From positions 4,650,001 through 4,714,000 of the forward strand of contig CP019882.1 in NCBI GenBank assembly GCA_002007745.1: a stretch of DNA of 64,000 bases, in the 5' to 3' direction. Under the pieces are notes generated by a model, which was given only the letters and a program-made list of their open reading frames with translations, was not told where the DNA came from and searched no databases. A program made the translations under genes and the position numbers. Shown here one piece after another: positions 44,936 to 54,798 of the stretch; position 1 is the stretch's first letter; every line of letters starts with the position of its first letter. The DNA is from Mycolicibacterium litorale (lineage in GTDB: Bacteria > Actinomycetota > Actinomycetes > Mycobacteriales > Mycobacteriaceae).

Positions 44936-45700
44936 CTACCGACCACCGGCCACGATCACCTCGAGATTGCGGGATTCGGCGCCCGTGCGGTCGTCGTCGG
45001 TGATGCCGGAGTCGGTGACGAGGGTCTGGATCAGCTCCGGGCCGCAGATGCGGGCGAAGGTCACCTTGCCGATCTTGGAGCTGTCGGCCACCAGCACCGT
45101 CCGGGTGGCCTGCTGGATGAACGCCAGGTCGGTGTGGGCCTCCATCTCGTCGTGGGTGGTGCAGCCGCCCGAGACGGTGAATCCGTCGGCGCCGACGAAG
45201 GCGATGTCGAAGTGGTATTGGGCGATCATGGCCTCGGCGGCCGGACCCACCAGTTCGTAGGAGGCGTGCCTGGCCTTGCCCCCGACCACGACCAGCCGGA
45301 TGTTGGGCCGGGAGATCAATTCGGCGGCGATGTTGAGCGCGTTGGTGACCACCGTGAGATTTCGCCGCTCGGCCAGCGCGCGGGCCACCTCGGTGGCCGT
45401 GGTCCCGCCGGTGATGCCGACCACGTCGCCGTCGTCGACCAACTTCGCGGCCGCGATGCCGATCGAGCGCTTCTGCTTGAGCTGTCGAGATGCCTTGTAC
45501 CGGATCGGCATTTCCAATCCGGCCGGATTCGGCAGCGCACCGCCGTGGGTGCGGCGCACCAGGCCTTGTTCGTGCAGCGACTGCAGATCGCGCCGGATCG
45601 TCGCGGGCGAGACGTCGAACTCCTCGGCGAGCCGGATCACATCCACGCTCCCGCCGTCGCTCAACCGGTCCAGGATCTCGCCAAGCCGCTCCGCTTTCAC
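44936..45700 (-). CDS. DeoR/GlpR-family repressor
   Basis: 254 residues. The N-terminal HTH reads RLGEILDRLSDGGSVDVIRL, AEEFDVSPATIRRDLQSLHE and QGLVRRTHGGALPN, and the C-terminal sugar-phosphate sensor domain contains GITGGTTATEVARALAE and FVGADGFTVSGG. Family members respond to phosphosugars. Convergent to the transporter operon, it is its likely local regulator; tgttcrtttt motifs occur by its own start and before the SIS gene. Confidence 0.92.
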   Translation of the reverse strand: MKAERLGEILDRLSDGGSVDVIRLAEEFDVSPATIRRDLQSLHEQGLVRRTHGGALPNPAGLEMPIRYKASRQLKQKRSIGIAAAKLVDDGDVVGITGGTTATEVARALAERRNLTVVTNALNIAAELISRPNIRLVVVGGKARHASYELVGPAAEAMIAQYHFDIAFVGADGFTVSGGCTTHDEMEAHTDLAFIQQATRTVLVADSSKIGKVTFARICGPELIQTLVTDSGITDDDRTGAESRNLEVIVAGGR

Positions 45701-45758
45701 GCACGCAGTCTACGTGTCCGCGCCGATCAAAACGAACACTTATGCGCAGTGCTTCGCG

Positions 45759-47627
45759 CTATTCGACGGTGACGGATTTGGCCAGGTTGCGCGGCTTGTC
45801 CACGTCGTAGCCGCGAGCGCGGGCCACCGCCGCGGCGAACACCTGCAGCGGCACGGTGGACAGCAACGGCTGGAAAAGCGTTGACACTGCTGGTAACTCG
45901 AAGATGTGGTCGGCATAGGGCCGCACCGTGTCGTCACCCTCCTCGGCGATGACGACGGTCACGGCACCACGGGCCTGGATCTCCCGAATGTTGCTGAGCA
46001 GCTTGGCGTGCAGGGTCGCCGCGTTCTTCGGCGAGGGCATCACCACGATCACCGGCAGGTCCTCTTCGATCAAGGCGATCGGACCGTGCTTGAGTTCGCC
46101 GGCGGCAAACCCCTCAGCGTGCATGTAGGCCAGCTCCTTGAGCTTGAGCGCGCCCTCCAGTGCTACCGGGTAACCGACATGGCGACCGAGGAAGAGCACC
46201 GTCGGTGACGCCGCGAACCGCTGGCCCAGTTCGGTGATGGGGCCGATGTGGTCCAGCACCCGGGCCACCTGGTCGGGCATCGCCGCCAGCTCGCGGTACT
46301 CCCGCTCGACCTCGTCGGGGTACTTGGTGCCGCGGGCCTGAGCCAGGGCCAGTCCGACCAGGTAGTTGGCCGCGATCTGAGCCAGGAACGTCTTGGTGGC
46401 CGCCACCCCGATCTCCGGGCCGGCGCGCGTGTAAAGCACGGCGTCGGCCTCACGCGGGATCTGGCTGCCGTTGGTGTTGCAGATGGCCAGCACCTTGGCC
46501 TTCTGGCTCTTGGCGTGCCGGACGGCCTCCAGCGTGTCGGCGGTCTCACCGGACTGCGAGATGGCGATCACCAGCGTGCCGCGGTCCAGCACCGGATCGC
46601 GATAGCGGAACTCGCTGGCCAGCTCGACCTCCACCGGCAACCGGGTCCAGTGCTCGATTGCGTACTTGGCCAGCAGTCCGGAGTGGAAGGCGGTGCCGCA
46701 GGCGACGATGAACACCTTGTCGACCTCACGCAATTCCTGGTCGGACAGGCGCTGCTCGTCGAGCACGATCCGGCCGTCGACGAAGTGGCCCAGCAGCGTG
46801 TCGGCGACCGCCGTCGGCTGCTCGGCGATCTCCTTGAGCATGAAGTAGTCGTAGCCGCCTTTCTCGGCGGCCGACAGATCCCAGTCGATATGAAAGACCC
46901 GGGCGTTCGCGGCATCGTCGTTGCCGCTGAAATCGGTGATCCGGTATCCGTCGGCGGTGATCACCACCGCCTGGTCCTGACCGAGTTCGACCGCATCTCG
47001 GGTGAATTCGATGAACGCGGCGACGTCGGAGCCGATGAACATCTCGTCGTGGCCGATGCCGACCACCAACGGGGTGGACCGCCGGGCGGCGATGATGGTG
47101 CCGGGGTCGTCGGCATGGGCGAACACCAGGGTGAAGTGCCCCTCGAGCCGGCGCAGCACCGCGAGCACCGACGCCTCGAAGTCCCCCGCGGTCGGGCCCT
47201 GGTGGTAGGCGTGCGAGACCAGGTGGACGGCGACCTCGGTGTCGGTGTCGCTGGCGAACTCCACCCCTTGGAGCTCCAGTTCCTCGCGCAGTGTCGCGAA
47301 GTTCTCGATGATGCCGTTGTGCACGACGGCGAACTTGCCCGCCGCGTCGCGGTGCGGGTGGGCGTTGCGGTCGGTGGGCCGGCCGTGGGTCGCCCACCGG
47401 GTGTGGCCCATCCCCGCGGTGCCGGTCAGCGCGGCGGCGTCAGTCTCTTCCAATGCCTGCTCGAGGTTGGCCAGCCGGCCGGCGCGTCGGCGGACGGTCA
47501 ACCCGCCGTCGCCGTCGAGCAGGGCGATTCCCGACGAGTCGTAGCCGCGGTATTCCATCCGCCGCAGGGCGTCGACCACGACACCGCGGGCCGGACGGTG
47601 CCCGACATAGGCCACGATTCCGCACAT
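45759..47627 (-). CDS. glmS: Glutamine-fructose-6-phosphate aminotransferase
   Basis: 622 residues from the ATG at 47627. The N-terminal nucleophile Cys2 (MCGIVAYVGHRPARGVVVDA) and the glutaminase motif RMEYRGYDSSGIAL precede two SIS domains (FIVACGTAFHSGL, ISQSGETADTLEA, HAEGFAAGELKHGPIALIEE) ending in KSVTVE. It makes glucosamine-6-phosphate, the first step to UDP-GlcNAc and cell wall, with GlmM encoded nearby. Confidence 0.96.
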   Translation of the reverse strand: MCGIVAYVGHRPARGVVVDALRRMEYRGYDSSGIALLDGDGGLTVRRRAGRLANLEQALEETDAAALTGTAGMGHTRWATHGRPTDRNAHPHRDAAGKFAVVHNGIIENFATLREELELQGVEFASDTDTEVAVHLVSHAYHQGPTAGDFEASVLAVLRRLEGHFTLVFAHADDPGTIIAARRSTPLVVGIGHDEMFIGSDVAAFIEFTRDAVELGQDQAVVITADGYRITDFSGNDDAANARVFHIDWDLSAAEKGGYDYFMLKEIAEQPTAVADTLLGHFVDGRIVLDEQRLSDQELREVDKVFIVACGTAFHSGLLAKYAIEHWTRLPVEVELASEFRYRDPVLDRGTLVIAISQSGETADTLEAVRHAKSQKAKVLAICNTNGSQIPREADAVLYTRAGPEIGVAATKTFLAQIAANYLVGLALAQARGTKYPDEVEREYRELAAMPDQVARVLDHIGPITELGQRFAASPTVLFLGRHVGYPVALEGALKLKELAYMHAEGFAAGELKHGPIALIEEDLPVIVVMPSPKNAATLHAKLLSNIREIQARGAVTVVIAEEGDDTVRPYADHIFELPAVSTLFQPLLSTVPLQVFAAAVARARGYDVDKPRNLAKSVTVE

Positions 47628-47681
47628 GGGTAACAAGGGTAGTGCAGCGCCGGGCCCGCGCCGGTGGGCTAGGTTCATGGG

Positions 47682-48533
47682 GTGGCCCGGACACGCAAGC
47701 TCTTCGCGGCGCTGACCCGTCGCGGTCCGCATCAGGTTCTCCGCGGTGACCTGGCCTTCGCCGGGCTGCCCGGGGTCGTCTACACCCCGTCGTCGGGGTT
47801 CAATCTGCCCGGGGTGGCGTTCGGCCACGATTGGCTCACAGATGTCGGCCACTACTCCCGGACGCTGGAGCATCTGGCCTCCTGGGGGATCGTCGCGGCC
47901 GCCCCCGACACCGAGCGGGGCCTGGCACCGTCGGTGTTGAACCTGGCATTCGACCTGGGCACGACGCTGGACATCATCACCGGCGTGCGGCTGGGCCCGG
48001 GCGAGATCAGCGTGCATCCCACCAAGCTCGGCCTGGCCGGGCACGGCTTCGGCGGCTCGGCCGCGGTGTTCGCGGCGGCAGGTCTGTCCGGTGCGGGCGC
48101 GAAAAGCCCCAAGGCGGTGGCGGCGCTGTTTCCCACCGTGACCAAGCCGCCCACCGCGCAGCCGGCCGCGACCCTCACAGTGCCGGGACTGGTACTCAGC
48201 GCGCCCGACGACCCGCAGTCGCTGCGCACCGACGCCCTGGAGCTGGCCCGGGCCTGGAAGGGGTCGGTGCTGCACGTCGTCGGCAAGGCCACCGCGGCCG
48301 GCCTCGCCGAGAAGCGCCGCTTCGCCGGTGCGCTGGGCCTGCCGGGCTCCGATCGGCGCACCCAGAAGACCGTGCGGGCGTTGCTGACGGGGTATCTGCT
48401 GTTCCAGTTGACCGGCGACAAGGCCTACCGGGATTTCGCCGATCCCGAGGCGGTGCTGCCCAAAACGGAACCGCTCGATCCGGAGGCACCACTGGTCACC
48501 CCGGAGGAGCGGATCGTGGCGCTGCTCAAGTAG
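47682..48533 (+). CDS. Dienelactone-hydrolase-like alpha/beta hydrolase
   Basis: 283 residues from a GTG start. The order of motifs is YTPSSGFNLPGVAFGHDWLT, then the nucleophile region LAGHGFGGSAAVFAAAGLSG (GHGFGG, with Gly-His-Gly rather than GxSxG) and DDPQSL. The usual Ser/Cys nucleophile appears to be replaced, so catalytic activity is doubtful. It matches the mycobacterial Rv3438-type protein by position next to glmS. Confidence 0.75.
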   Translation: MARTRKLFAALTRRGPHQVLRGDLAFAGLPGVVYTPSSGFNLPGVAFGHDWLTDVGHYSRTLEHLASWGIVAAAPDTERGLAPSVLNLAFDLGTTLDIITGVRLGPGEISVHPTKLGLAGHGFGGSAAVFAAAGLSGAGAKSPKAVAALFPTVTKPPTAQPAATLTVPGLVLSAPDDPQSLRTDALELARAWKGSVLHVVGKATAAGLAEKRRFAGALGLPGSDRRTQKTVRALLTGYLLFQLTGDKAYRDFADPEAVLPKTEPLDPEAPLVTPEERIVALLK

Positions 48534-48554
48534 CGCACACCCGTCGACGCCCCA

Positions 48555-48568
48555 ACCAACTGGTTGGT
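48555..48568. promoter_or_regulatory. Palindrome before the LLM gene
   Basis: accaac-tg-gttggt lies 15 bp upstream of the start at 48583, in the core-promoter zone, and could bind a TetR-type repressor. No regulator gene is adjacent. Confidence 0.3.
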
Positions 48569-48582
48569 GATATAACACCCTG

Positions 48583-49623
48583 ATGCGCACCGGGATCTTT
48601 CTGGACTATTCGGGCGGCTTCCGCGAGGCCGTCGACCACATCGTGGTGTTGGAGAAGGCGGGCGTGGACCTCGCATTGGTCGCCGAGGCCTACTCCTACG
48701 ACGCGGTGAGCCAACTCGGCTATCTGGCCGCCAAGACCTCGACGATCGAGCTCGGCTCGGGCGTCTTCCCGATCTACACTCGCACCCCGACACTGCTGGC
48801 GATGACGGCAGCCGGGCTGGACTTCGTCTCCGACGGCCGCTTCCGCCTGGGCATCGGAACGTCGGGCCCCCAGGTGGTGGAAGGCTTCCACGGTGTTCCG
48901 TTCGACGCCCCACTCGGGCGTACCCGGGAGGTCGTCGAGATCTGCCGCCAGGTCTGGCGCCGCGAGCGGGTGCAGCATCAGGGCCGCAGTTACCAGATCC
49001 CGCTGCCGGCTGACCGGGGCACCGGGCTGGGCAAGCCGCTGCACATCATCAATCATCCGGTCCGCGAACGCATTCCGATCACCATCGCCGCGCTCGGTCC
49101 CAAGAACGTGGAACTGACCGCAGAGATCGCCGAGGGCTGGCAGCCGATTTTCTTCTATCCGGAGAAGGCCGACGCCGTCTGGGGTGACGCCCTGCGGGCC
49201 GGAAAGGCCAAGCGGATGAGCCAACTCGGCGAACTCGACGTGATGGCCGGGGTGTCCCTGGCGATCGGCGACGACGTCGAGGACCGGTTGAATTGGGTTA
49301 AACCGCATCTGGCGCTCTACATCGGCGGTATGGGCGCCAAGGGCCAGAACTTCTATCACAAGCTGGCCACCCGCTACGGATACGGCGAGGTCGCCGATCG
49401 TATTCAGGACCTGTTCCTGTCCGGCCGCAAGGCCGAGGCGATTGCCGCCGTACCCGACGAACTGGTGCGCCAGCTGAACCTGATCGGTCCGCGCGGTTTC
49501 GTCAAGGAGCGCATCGCCGCGTTCGCCGAGGCGGGAGTCACCACCCTGTTGGCCACGCCGACCACCACTGACCCGGCCGAATACATCAGCTGGGTCGAGG
49601 AGCTGCAACAGCTGCTGCCCTGA
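48583..49623 (+). CDS. LLM-class F420-dependent oxidoreductase
   Basis: 346 residues with MRTGIFLDYSGGFREAVDHI, LALVAEAYSYDAVSQLGYLA, SGVFPIYTRTPTLLAMTAAG and LDFVSDGRFRLGIGTSGPQV, a luciferase-like TIM barrel of the F420-dependent type. The C-terminal TLLATPTTTDPAEYISWVEE is common in these reductases. The substrate is unknown. Confidence 0.88.
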   Translation: MRTGIFLDYSGGFREAVDHIVVLEKAGVDLALVAEAYSYDAVSQLGYLAAKTSTIELGSGVFPIYTRTPTLLAMTAAGLDFVSDGRFRLGIGTSGPQVVEGFHGVPFDAPLGRTREVVEICRQVWRRERVQHQGRSYQIPLPADRGTGLGKPLHIINHPVRERIPITIAALGPKNVELTAEIAEGWQPIFFYPEKADAVWGDALRAGKAKRMSQLGELDVMAGVSLAIGDDVEDRLNWVKPHLALYIGGMGAKGQNFYHKLATRYGYGEVADRIQDLFLSGRKAEAIAAVPDELVRQLNLIGPRGFVKERIAAFAEAGVTTLLATPTTTDPAEYISWVEELQQLLP

Positions 49624-49710
49624 TCACCGGCGGGCGTGCCGCACGTTGCTCGTCGGCGGGTCGCAGTACCCGGCGCTGGCCGGCCGGGACCGCGCAAACC
49701 TGGCCGGGGT

Positions 49711-51033
49711 TCACTGGCCGACCTGGGGCAGCTCGTCGGCCGCGATCTCGCACGGGGTGCGATCCTCGGGCATCTCTGACGGCGTGGGCGCTTCGGCGGC
49801 CAGCGGTTCGGATGGCGGCTCCGACGGTGGCGGTGGGGCTGCTACCGGGGGCGTCTCCGTCACCACCGGCTCTTCGGCTGGCTGCTCGTCTTCGACGACG
49901 TCCTCGGCGACCGGGACCTCCTCGGGTGCATTCTCTTCCGCGTTCGGCTCGATGACCTCCCCCGTTGTCTCGCCCTCGCCGGACTCGGTGGGATCGTCGA
50001 GTTCCGGCATGTCGTCGCCCGAGTCCTCGGGCAGGCCGTCGAACAAGCCGCCGAGCGCATCGGCGATCTGGCCCAGGACCCCGGACAGGCCACCCGTCGC
50101 ATCAGGTAGCGCAGGCATGCCGGCGGGCGCGGCAGCACCGAGTCCGCCCGGCGGTTCCGATGGCGGCACGGGCGGAAGGGGTTGAGCCGCCGCGCTCTCC
50201 GGCGGCATCGCGGGCGAAGCGGGTGCCGGTGCACCGACGGGCGACACCCCGGAGTCGACCGGCACCGCCGCGGCCGGCACGGTGGGTGCGACAGGCACGG
50301 CGGGCGCGGCGATCCGCGCGGTGGCCGGTGGCGGCACTGTCGGGGCACCCCACTGCCCGGGCACCTCGAAATACAAGGGCGCAGCGCTGTTCACCTGACG
50401 CAGCGCATCCTGGTAGGCGGCGGCCACCGATGCGGTCGCAGACCGCATCGCGGTGAGCCATTGGGTACGGACGTCGGCATCGACGTAAGGGGTGATTTGG
50501 TGGGTGACGATCTCCACCGCCTCGTCGCGGCCCCCTACCCCGCCGGTCACGGTGGCCGCCGCGGCCAGCCACGCCGACCGCTCGCCGATGCGCCGGTCGT
50601 CGACCGATACCGCCGCCTCGACTTTCTCGTCGACCAGTCGCCCCAGGGTGTCCCGCAACGCCGCACAGGCCACAGCCGCCGCATGTAGTGCGCCGGCCAC
50701 CGCCGAACCGACCGCACAGTGCCGCTCCACGAAGTCGTGTGCCACCGAACCTGATTCACCCTGCCAGGCCGCGGAGAGCGTCGTCTGCCCATCGCGAGCC
50801 ATGTGGACGGCTTCATCGGCAGCGGCGGCCGCCGCGCGCAGGGAAGCACAGTCCGCGTCCAACACGTAAAGGTCTAAACCCTCTTCGCCGCAATACCATT
50901 CGATGATCTGAGCCGGGTGCGCGGTCAGTTCCGGATGTTGGTATCCGACGGCGTGACAAGCGGACACGTACACCTGTGTGTTGGCCGCCGACGGTCGTCC
51001 AGCCGCCAGCCGCGCCGCGACATCCACCGTCAT
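49711..51033 (-). CDS. Ala/Pro-rich probable type VII secretion-associated protein
   Basis: 440 residues. The N-terminal 230 residues are helical with several cysteines (VSACHAVGYQ, IIEWYCGEEGLDLYVLDADC), and the rest is a long Pro/Ala/Glu-rich low-complexity tail ending in EIAADELPQVGQ. The pairing with the small helical protein encoded just upstream (4-bp overlap) and the location beside glmM match Rv3439c/Rv3440c in M. tuberculosis as I recall it. The likely role is a substrate or partner of an ESX system; this is inferred. Confidence 0.7.
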   Translation of the reverse strand: MTVDVAARLAAGRPSAANTQVYVSACHAVGYQHPELTAHPAQIIEWYCGEEGLDLYVLDADCASLRAAAAAADEAVHMARDGQTTLSAAWQGESGSVAHDFVERHCAVGSAVAGALHAAAVACAALRDTLGRLVDEKVEAAVSVDDRRIGERSAWLAAAATVTGGVGGRDEAVEIVTHQITPYVDADVRTQWLTAMRSATASVAAAYQDALRQVNSAAPLYFEVPGQWGAPTVPPPATARIAAPAVPVAPTVPAAAVPVDSGVSPVGAPAPASPAMPPESAAAQPLPPVPPSEPPGGLGAAAPAGMPALPDATGGLSGVLGQIADALGGLFDGLPEDSGDDMPELDDPTESGEGETTGEVIEPNAEENAPEEVPVAEDVVEDEQPAEEPVVTETPPVAAPPPPSEPPSEPLAAEAPTPSEMPEDRTPCEIAADELPQVGQ

Positions 51034-51311
51034 CGGACGGCCGCGCGCAGCTCGGCGTCGCTGTAGCGATCCGCAGTCATCCGCAGCGCATACGCGACTT
51101 CCTCAGCCGCGCGCGACCATTGGGCCACTTGCCCGACCAATCGCTCCACCGCTGAACGCAACGCGTTGCCGTGAGCGGTATGCACCGCACCGGCCACGGT
51201 CCCGTCGAACTCCAGCCGGGTCAGCGGCATCCCGCCGAGTACACCGGCTACGGCGTCGAAGCGTTGCGCGGCGATACGCATCGCCGCGGTGTCCACGCGT
51301 GTGTTTCCCAT
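51030..51311 (-). CDS. Type VII secretion target-like helical protein (EspC/DUF2580-like)
   Basis: 93 residues: TRVDTAAMRIAAQRFDAVAG, LRSAVERLVGQVAQWSRAAE, EVAYALRMTADRYSDAELRA. The predicted helix-turn-helix hairpin ends in YSDAE, near the YxxxD/E secretion signal of T7SS substrates. It precedes and overlaps the Ala/Pro-rich gene, the usual small-partner order. Confidence 0.72.
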   Translation of the reverse strand: MGNTRVDTAAMRIAAQRFDAVAGVLGGMPLTRLEFDGTVAGAVHTAHGNALRSAVERLVGQVAQWSRAAEEVAYALRMTADRYSDAELRAAVR

Positions 51312-51360
51312 GTCGGGATATGACGCACCGAACCGCCAAACGGTTCCCCGATGGGGGAAA

Positions 51361-52698
51361 TCAGCCTTCGGCGCTGACCGATTCCGCGATGCGCACGGCC
51401 AGCTGACGGGCGGTGTCCTCGTCGGCGGCCTCCACCATCACCCGGACCATCTGCTCGGTTCCGGACGGGCGCAGCAGGATTCGTCCGGTATCCCCCAGTT
51501 CGGCCTCGGCCTCACGCACGGCGGTCTGCACCGCGGGCGCCTCGGCGACGGTGGCCTTGTCGGCCACCTCGACGTTGATCAGGACCTGAGGAAGGGTCTG
51601 CATCGGGGCGGCCAGCGCGGCGAGCGGCGAACGGGTCTGCGCCATCCGCGACATCAGCCGCAACCCGGTGGCGATCCCGTCACCGGTGGTGGCCAGCGCG
51701 GGCATCACGATATGGCCCGACTGTTCCCCGCCCAGGGTGAACTCGCCGGCCCGTAGTTCCTCCAGGACGTAGCGGTCGCCGACACCGGTGGTGCGCACGT
51801 TGATTCCGGCATCGCGCATCGCCAGGTGCAACCCGAGATTGCTCATCACGGTGGCCACCAGCGTGTTGGAAGCGAGTTCCCCGGCCTCCTGCATGGCCAG
51901 CGCGAGCACCACCATGATGGCGTCACCGTCGACCACCTGCCCGGACGCGTCCACCGCCAGGCATCGGTCGGCATCGCCGTCGTGAGCCAGCCCCAGGTCG
52001 GCATGGTGGGCCAGCACCGCGGCCTGCAGCTGCTCCAGGTGCGTCGACCCGCAGCCGTCGTTGATGTTCAGCCCGTCGGGATCGGCGTTGATCGCGACCA
52101 CCCGCGCACCGGCCGCGTGGTACGCCCGCGGTGCCGCTTGGGAGGCGGCACCGTTGGCGCAGTCGACCACCACGGTCAGCCCATCGAGCCGCTGCGGGGC
52201 GGCGACCCGGATGTGCTGCAGGTAGCGCTCCAGCGCGTCAGGGGCCTCGCGCACCCGCCCGATGTCGGCACCGACGGGACGCAGGCCGGGGCCTTGGGCC
52301 ACCAGCTCCTCGATACGGTCCTCGGCGTCGTCGTCGAGCTTGTGACCGCCCGGACCGAAGATCTTGATGCCGTTGTCGGGCATGGGGTTGTGCGAGGCGG
52401 AGATCATCACGCCGAAGTCGGCGTCGTAAGCGGCGGTCAGGTACGCCACCGCCGGAGTGGGCAGCACCCCGACCCGCAGGGCGTCGACCCCCTCGCTGGT
52501 GACACCGGCGATCACGGCCGCTTCCAGCATCTCGCCGCTGGCCCGTGGGTCGCGCCCGATAACGGCGACGCGACGCCCAGAACTCCGGGTGGCAGCCAGC
52601 CGCCGCGCTGCCGCCGCCCCGAGGGCCAACGCCAGCTCAGCGGTCAGTTCTCGGTTGGCGACGCCGCGGACCCCATCGGTCCCGAACAGTCGTCCCAT
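51361..52698 (-). CDS. glmM: Phosphoglucosamine mutase
   Basis: 445 residues. It begins GRLFGTDGVRGVANRELTAE, has the phosphoserine loop MISASHNPMPDNGIKIFGPG, the metal loop AHDGDADRC and the sugar-binding GEQSGHIV. It interconverts glucosamine-6-P and glucosamine-1-P for UDP-GlcNAc synthesis. Confidence 0.96.
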   Translation of the reverse strand: MGRLFGTDGVRGVANRELTAELALALGAAAARRLAATRSSGRRVAVIGRDPRASGEMLEAAVIAGVTSEGVDALRVGVLPTPAVAYLTAAYDADFGVMISASHNPMPDNGIKIFGPGGHKLDDDAEDRIEELVAQGPGLRPVGADIGRVREAPDALERYLQHIRVAAPQRLDGLTVVVDCANGAASQAAPRAYHAAGARVVAINADPDGLNINDGCGSTHLEQLQAAVLAHHADLGLAHDGDADRCLAVDASGQVVDGDAIMVVLALAMQEAGELASNTLVATVMSNLGLHLAMRDAGINVRTTGVGDRYVLEELRAGEFTLGGEQSGHIVMPALATTGDGIATGLRLMSRMAQTRSPLAALAAPMQTLPQVLINVEVADKATVAEAPAVQTAVREAEAELGDTGRILLRPSGTEQMVRVMVEAADEDTARQLAVRIAESVSAEG

Positions 52699-52809
52699 GC
52701 GGACAAACCTCTCATAACTGCCGACTCAAGACACAACCGACGAGGTTATCGCCCGTGTCGCCACCGAACCGACATTTCACCGATACTCCCCGGGACTCCC
52801 GGCACAACA

Positions 52810-52838
52810 CTGCCCGCACCCGAGATGGGTGCGGGCAG
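52810..52838 (-). terminator. Terminator of the secreted-protein gene
   Basis: Perfect 12-bp arms ctgcccgcaccc/gggtgcgggcag with a 5-nt loop lie 28 bp beyond the stop of the secreted-protein gene. On the minus strand tgttgtg follows. Confidence 0.8.
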
Positions 52839-52865
52839 CGCGGGGGATTCTGCTGTTTCGGCCGG

Positions 52866-53321
52866 TTACCGGGTTTCGGCGGCCGCCGGCGGGGCCGGCA
52901 TCACGCTGGTGATGGCGGGCGCCATGCTCGGCGTCTCGTGGTTGTCGGCCGGGGCGACCTCGGAGCCACCGGGCCCGTTCTGGCTGAAGGTGTAGCTCAG
53001 GCCGGCGGTCGCGCTGGCGCACACCGGCAGGGTCTGGATCTGGTTGGTGTCCAGCTCGCCGAGGCGCGACGCCAGATCATCACCCGGGCATACCGCGGTC
53101 GCGAGGGACTCAGCGTTGGTAAGCGTCACATCCTGGATGACACCCAGCTGCTGGCCGTTGACGGAAAGCGTGACATTGACCTTGCCGTCACCCACCACCG
53201 ACTGCGCCTGGGGCGCGGGCGCGGGGGCCTCCGGAGCCGCGCTCGCGAGTCCGAAACCACCCGCGACGAGCAGCGAGCCACCGAGAACCGCACCGGCGGC
53301 CGTCTTCGTGAACATGTTCAT
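52866..53321 (-). CDS. Secreted low-molecular-weight protein with signal peptide
   Basis: 151 residues. A signal peptide (MNMFTKTAAGAVLGGSLLVA, cleavage after ASAAP region) precedes a small beta-rich domain (VTLSVNGQQLGVIQDVTLTN) with two cysteines (VCPGDD, PVCASA) and a Pro-rich tail. No known domain was recognised. Similar short exported proteins are common in mycobacteria. Confidence 0.7.
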   Translation of the reverse strand: MNMFTKTAAGAVLGGSLLVAGGFGLASAAPEAPAPAPQAQSVVGDGKVNVTLSVNGQQLGVIQDVTLTNAESLATAVCPGDDLASRLGELDTNQIQTLPVCASATAGLSYTFSQNGPGGSEVAPADNHETPSMAPAITSVMPAPPAAAETR

Positions 53322-53555
53322 GTTCGCTCCTTTTCTTCCTGTATTGGCAGGGAGTCAAGGCTGCGGGAGCCATCACCTCACAGCCCCGGAGGAGGACACC
53401 GACCCCCCGAAGGGTCCCGCCTCTACCTCGGGCAGCCGACGTCACCGCCGGCCTCCCAGAGGCTTGCCACCGGGGACCCCACTCAAACCAAAACTTAATA
53501 ATCGGTCGCGACAGGGGCGCTGAGCAGGCCACACGTCGTGTGACCCAGGCCACAA
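53322..53555. other. Intergenic stretch with the secreted-protein gene's promoter
   Basis: About 235 bp. A ggagcgaac ribosome site precedes the ATG at 53321 on the minus strand. No other gene or repeat is supported. Confidence 0.4.
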
Positions 53556-53609
53556 ACGACGCACCGGGCGCCGCCAGCGGTGAAGCTGACAGACGCCCGG
53601 TGGGTCGTT
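53556..53609 (-). terminator. Terminator of the rplM-rpsI operon
   Basis: On the minus strand acgacccaccgggcg and cgcccggtgcgtcgt form a long, slightly bulged stem followed by ttt. Confidence 0.65.
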
Positions 53610-53627
53610 GCGGAGATACGCGGCAGA

Positions 53628-54141
<514 letters not shown>

Positions 54142-54145
<4 letters not shown>

Positions 54146-54585
54146 TGCTCCACCTGCTTGATCTCGTACGGAATCGGCTGCTGAGCGGCGTGCGGATGCT
54201 CCGGGCCGGCGTAGACCTTGAGCTTCTTCTGGATCTGGCGGCTCAGCTTGTTGTGCGGGAGCATGCCGACGATGGCGTTCTCGACCACGCGGTCGGAGTG
54301 CTTGGCCATCTCCTCGCCGAGCGTGCGGGAGCGCAGACCGCCGGGGTAACCCGAGTGGCGGTAGGCCATCTTGGTCTGGAGCTTGTCGCCGCTGACGGCG
54401 ATCTTGTCGGCATTGATGACGATGACGAAGTCGCCACCGTCGACATTCGGCGTGAATGTCGGCTTGTGCTTGCCGCGCAGCAACTTCGCTGCTTCAACGG
54501 CGAGCCGGCCGAGCACCACGTCGGTGGCGTCGATGACATACCACGACCGCGTGGTGTCACCCGCCTTCGGCGTGTACGTAGGCAC
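54142..54585 (-). CDS. rplM: 50S ribosomal protein L13
   Basis: 147 residues, full length: MPTYTPKAGDTTRSWYVIDA, TDVVLGRLAVEAAKLLRGKH, MLPHNKLSRQIQKKLKVYAG. It binds 23S rRNA early in large-subunit assembly and forms the conserved rplM-rpsI operon, with the leader in the upstream 430-bp gap. Confidence 0.97.
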
Positions 54586-54798
54586 AGCGCTACCTTCTCT
54601 TCTCTCGGGTTAGGTCCCGGTGTGACCCGGGTGCCGGTCGGGACGCGACGGTGGGGTGTACTTCTCGGCGACCAACACTGACCCGAGAACCCGGCTGACC
54701 CCGCGGTGCGAGACCGCGGCGTACCGTACGCCAACGTGGCAGCTTACCTGCGACGATGCGCGCAGGTCAAAACGCCGATCAGGACGCGGGCACAAGCG
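54586..54798. promoter_or_regulatory. rplM promoter and leader
   Basis: No gene was found. The agagaagagaagg ribosome site precedes rplM (on the minus strand). The region presumably holds the ribosomal-protein promoter. Confidence 0.4.
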
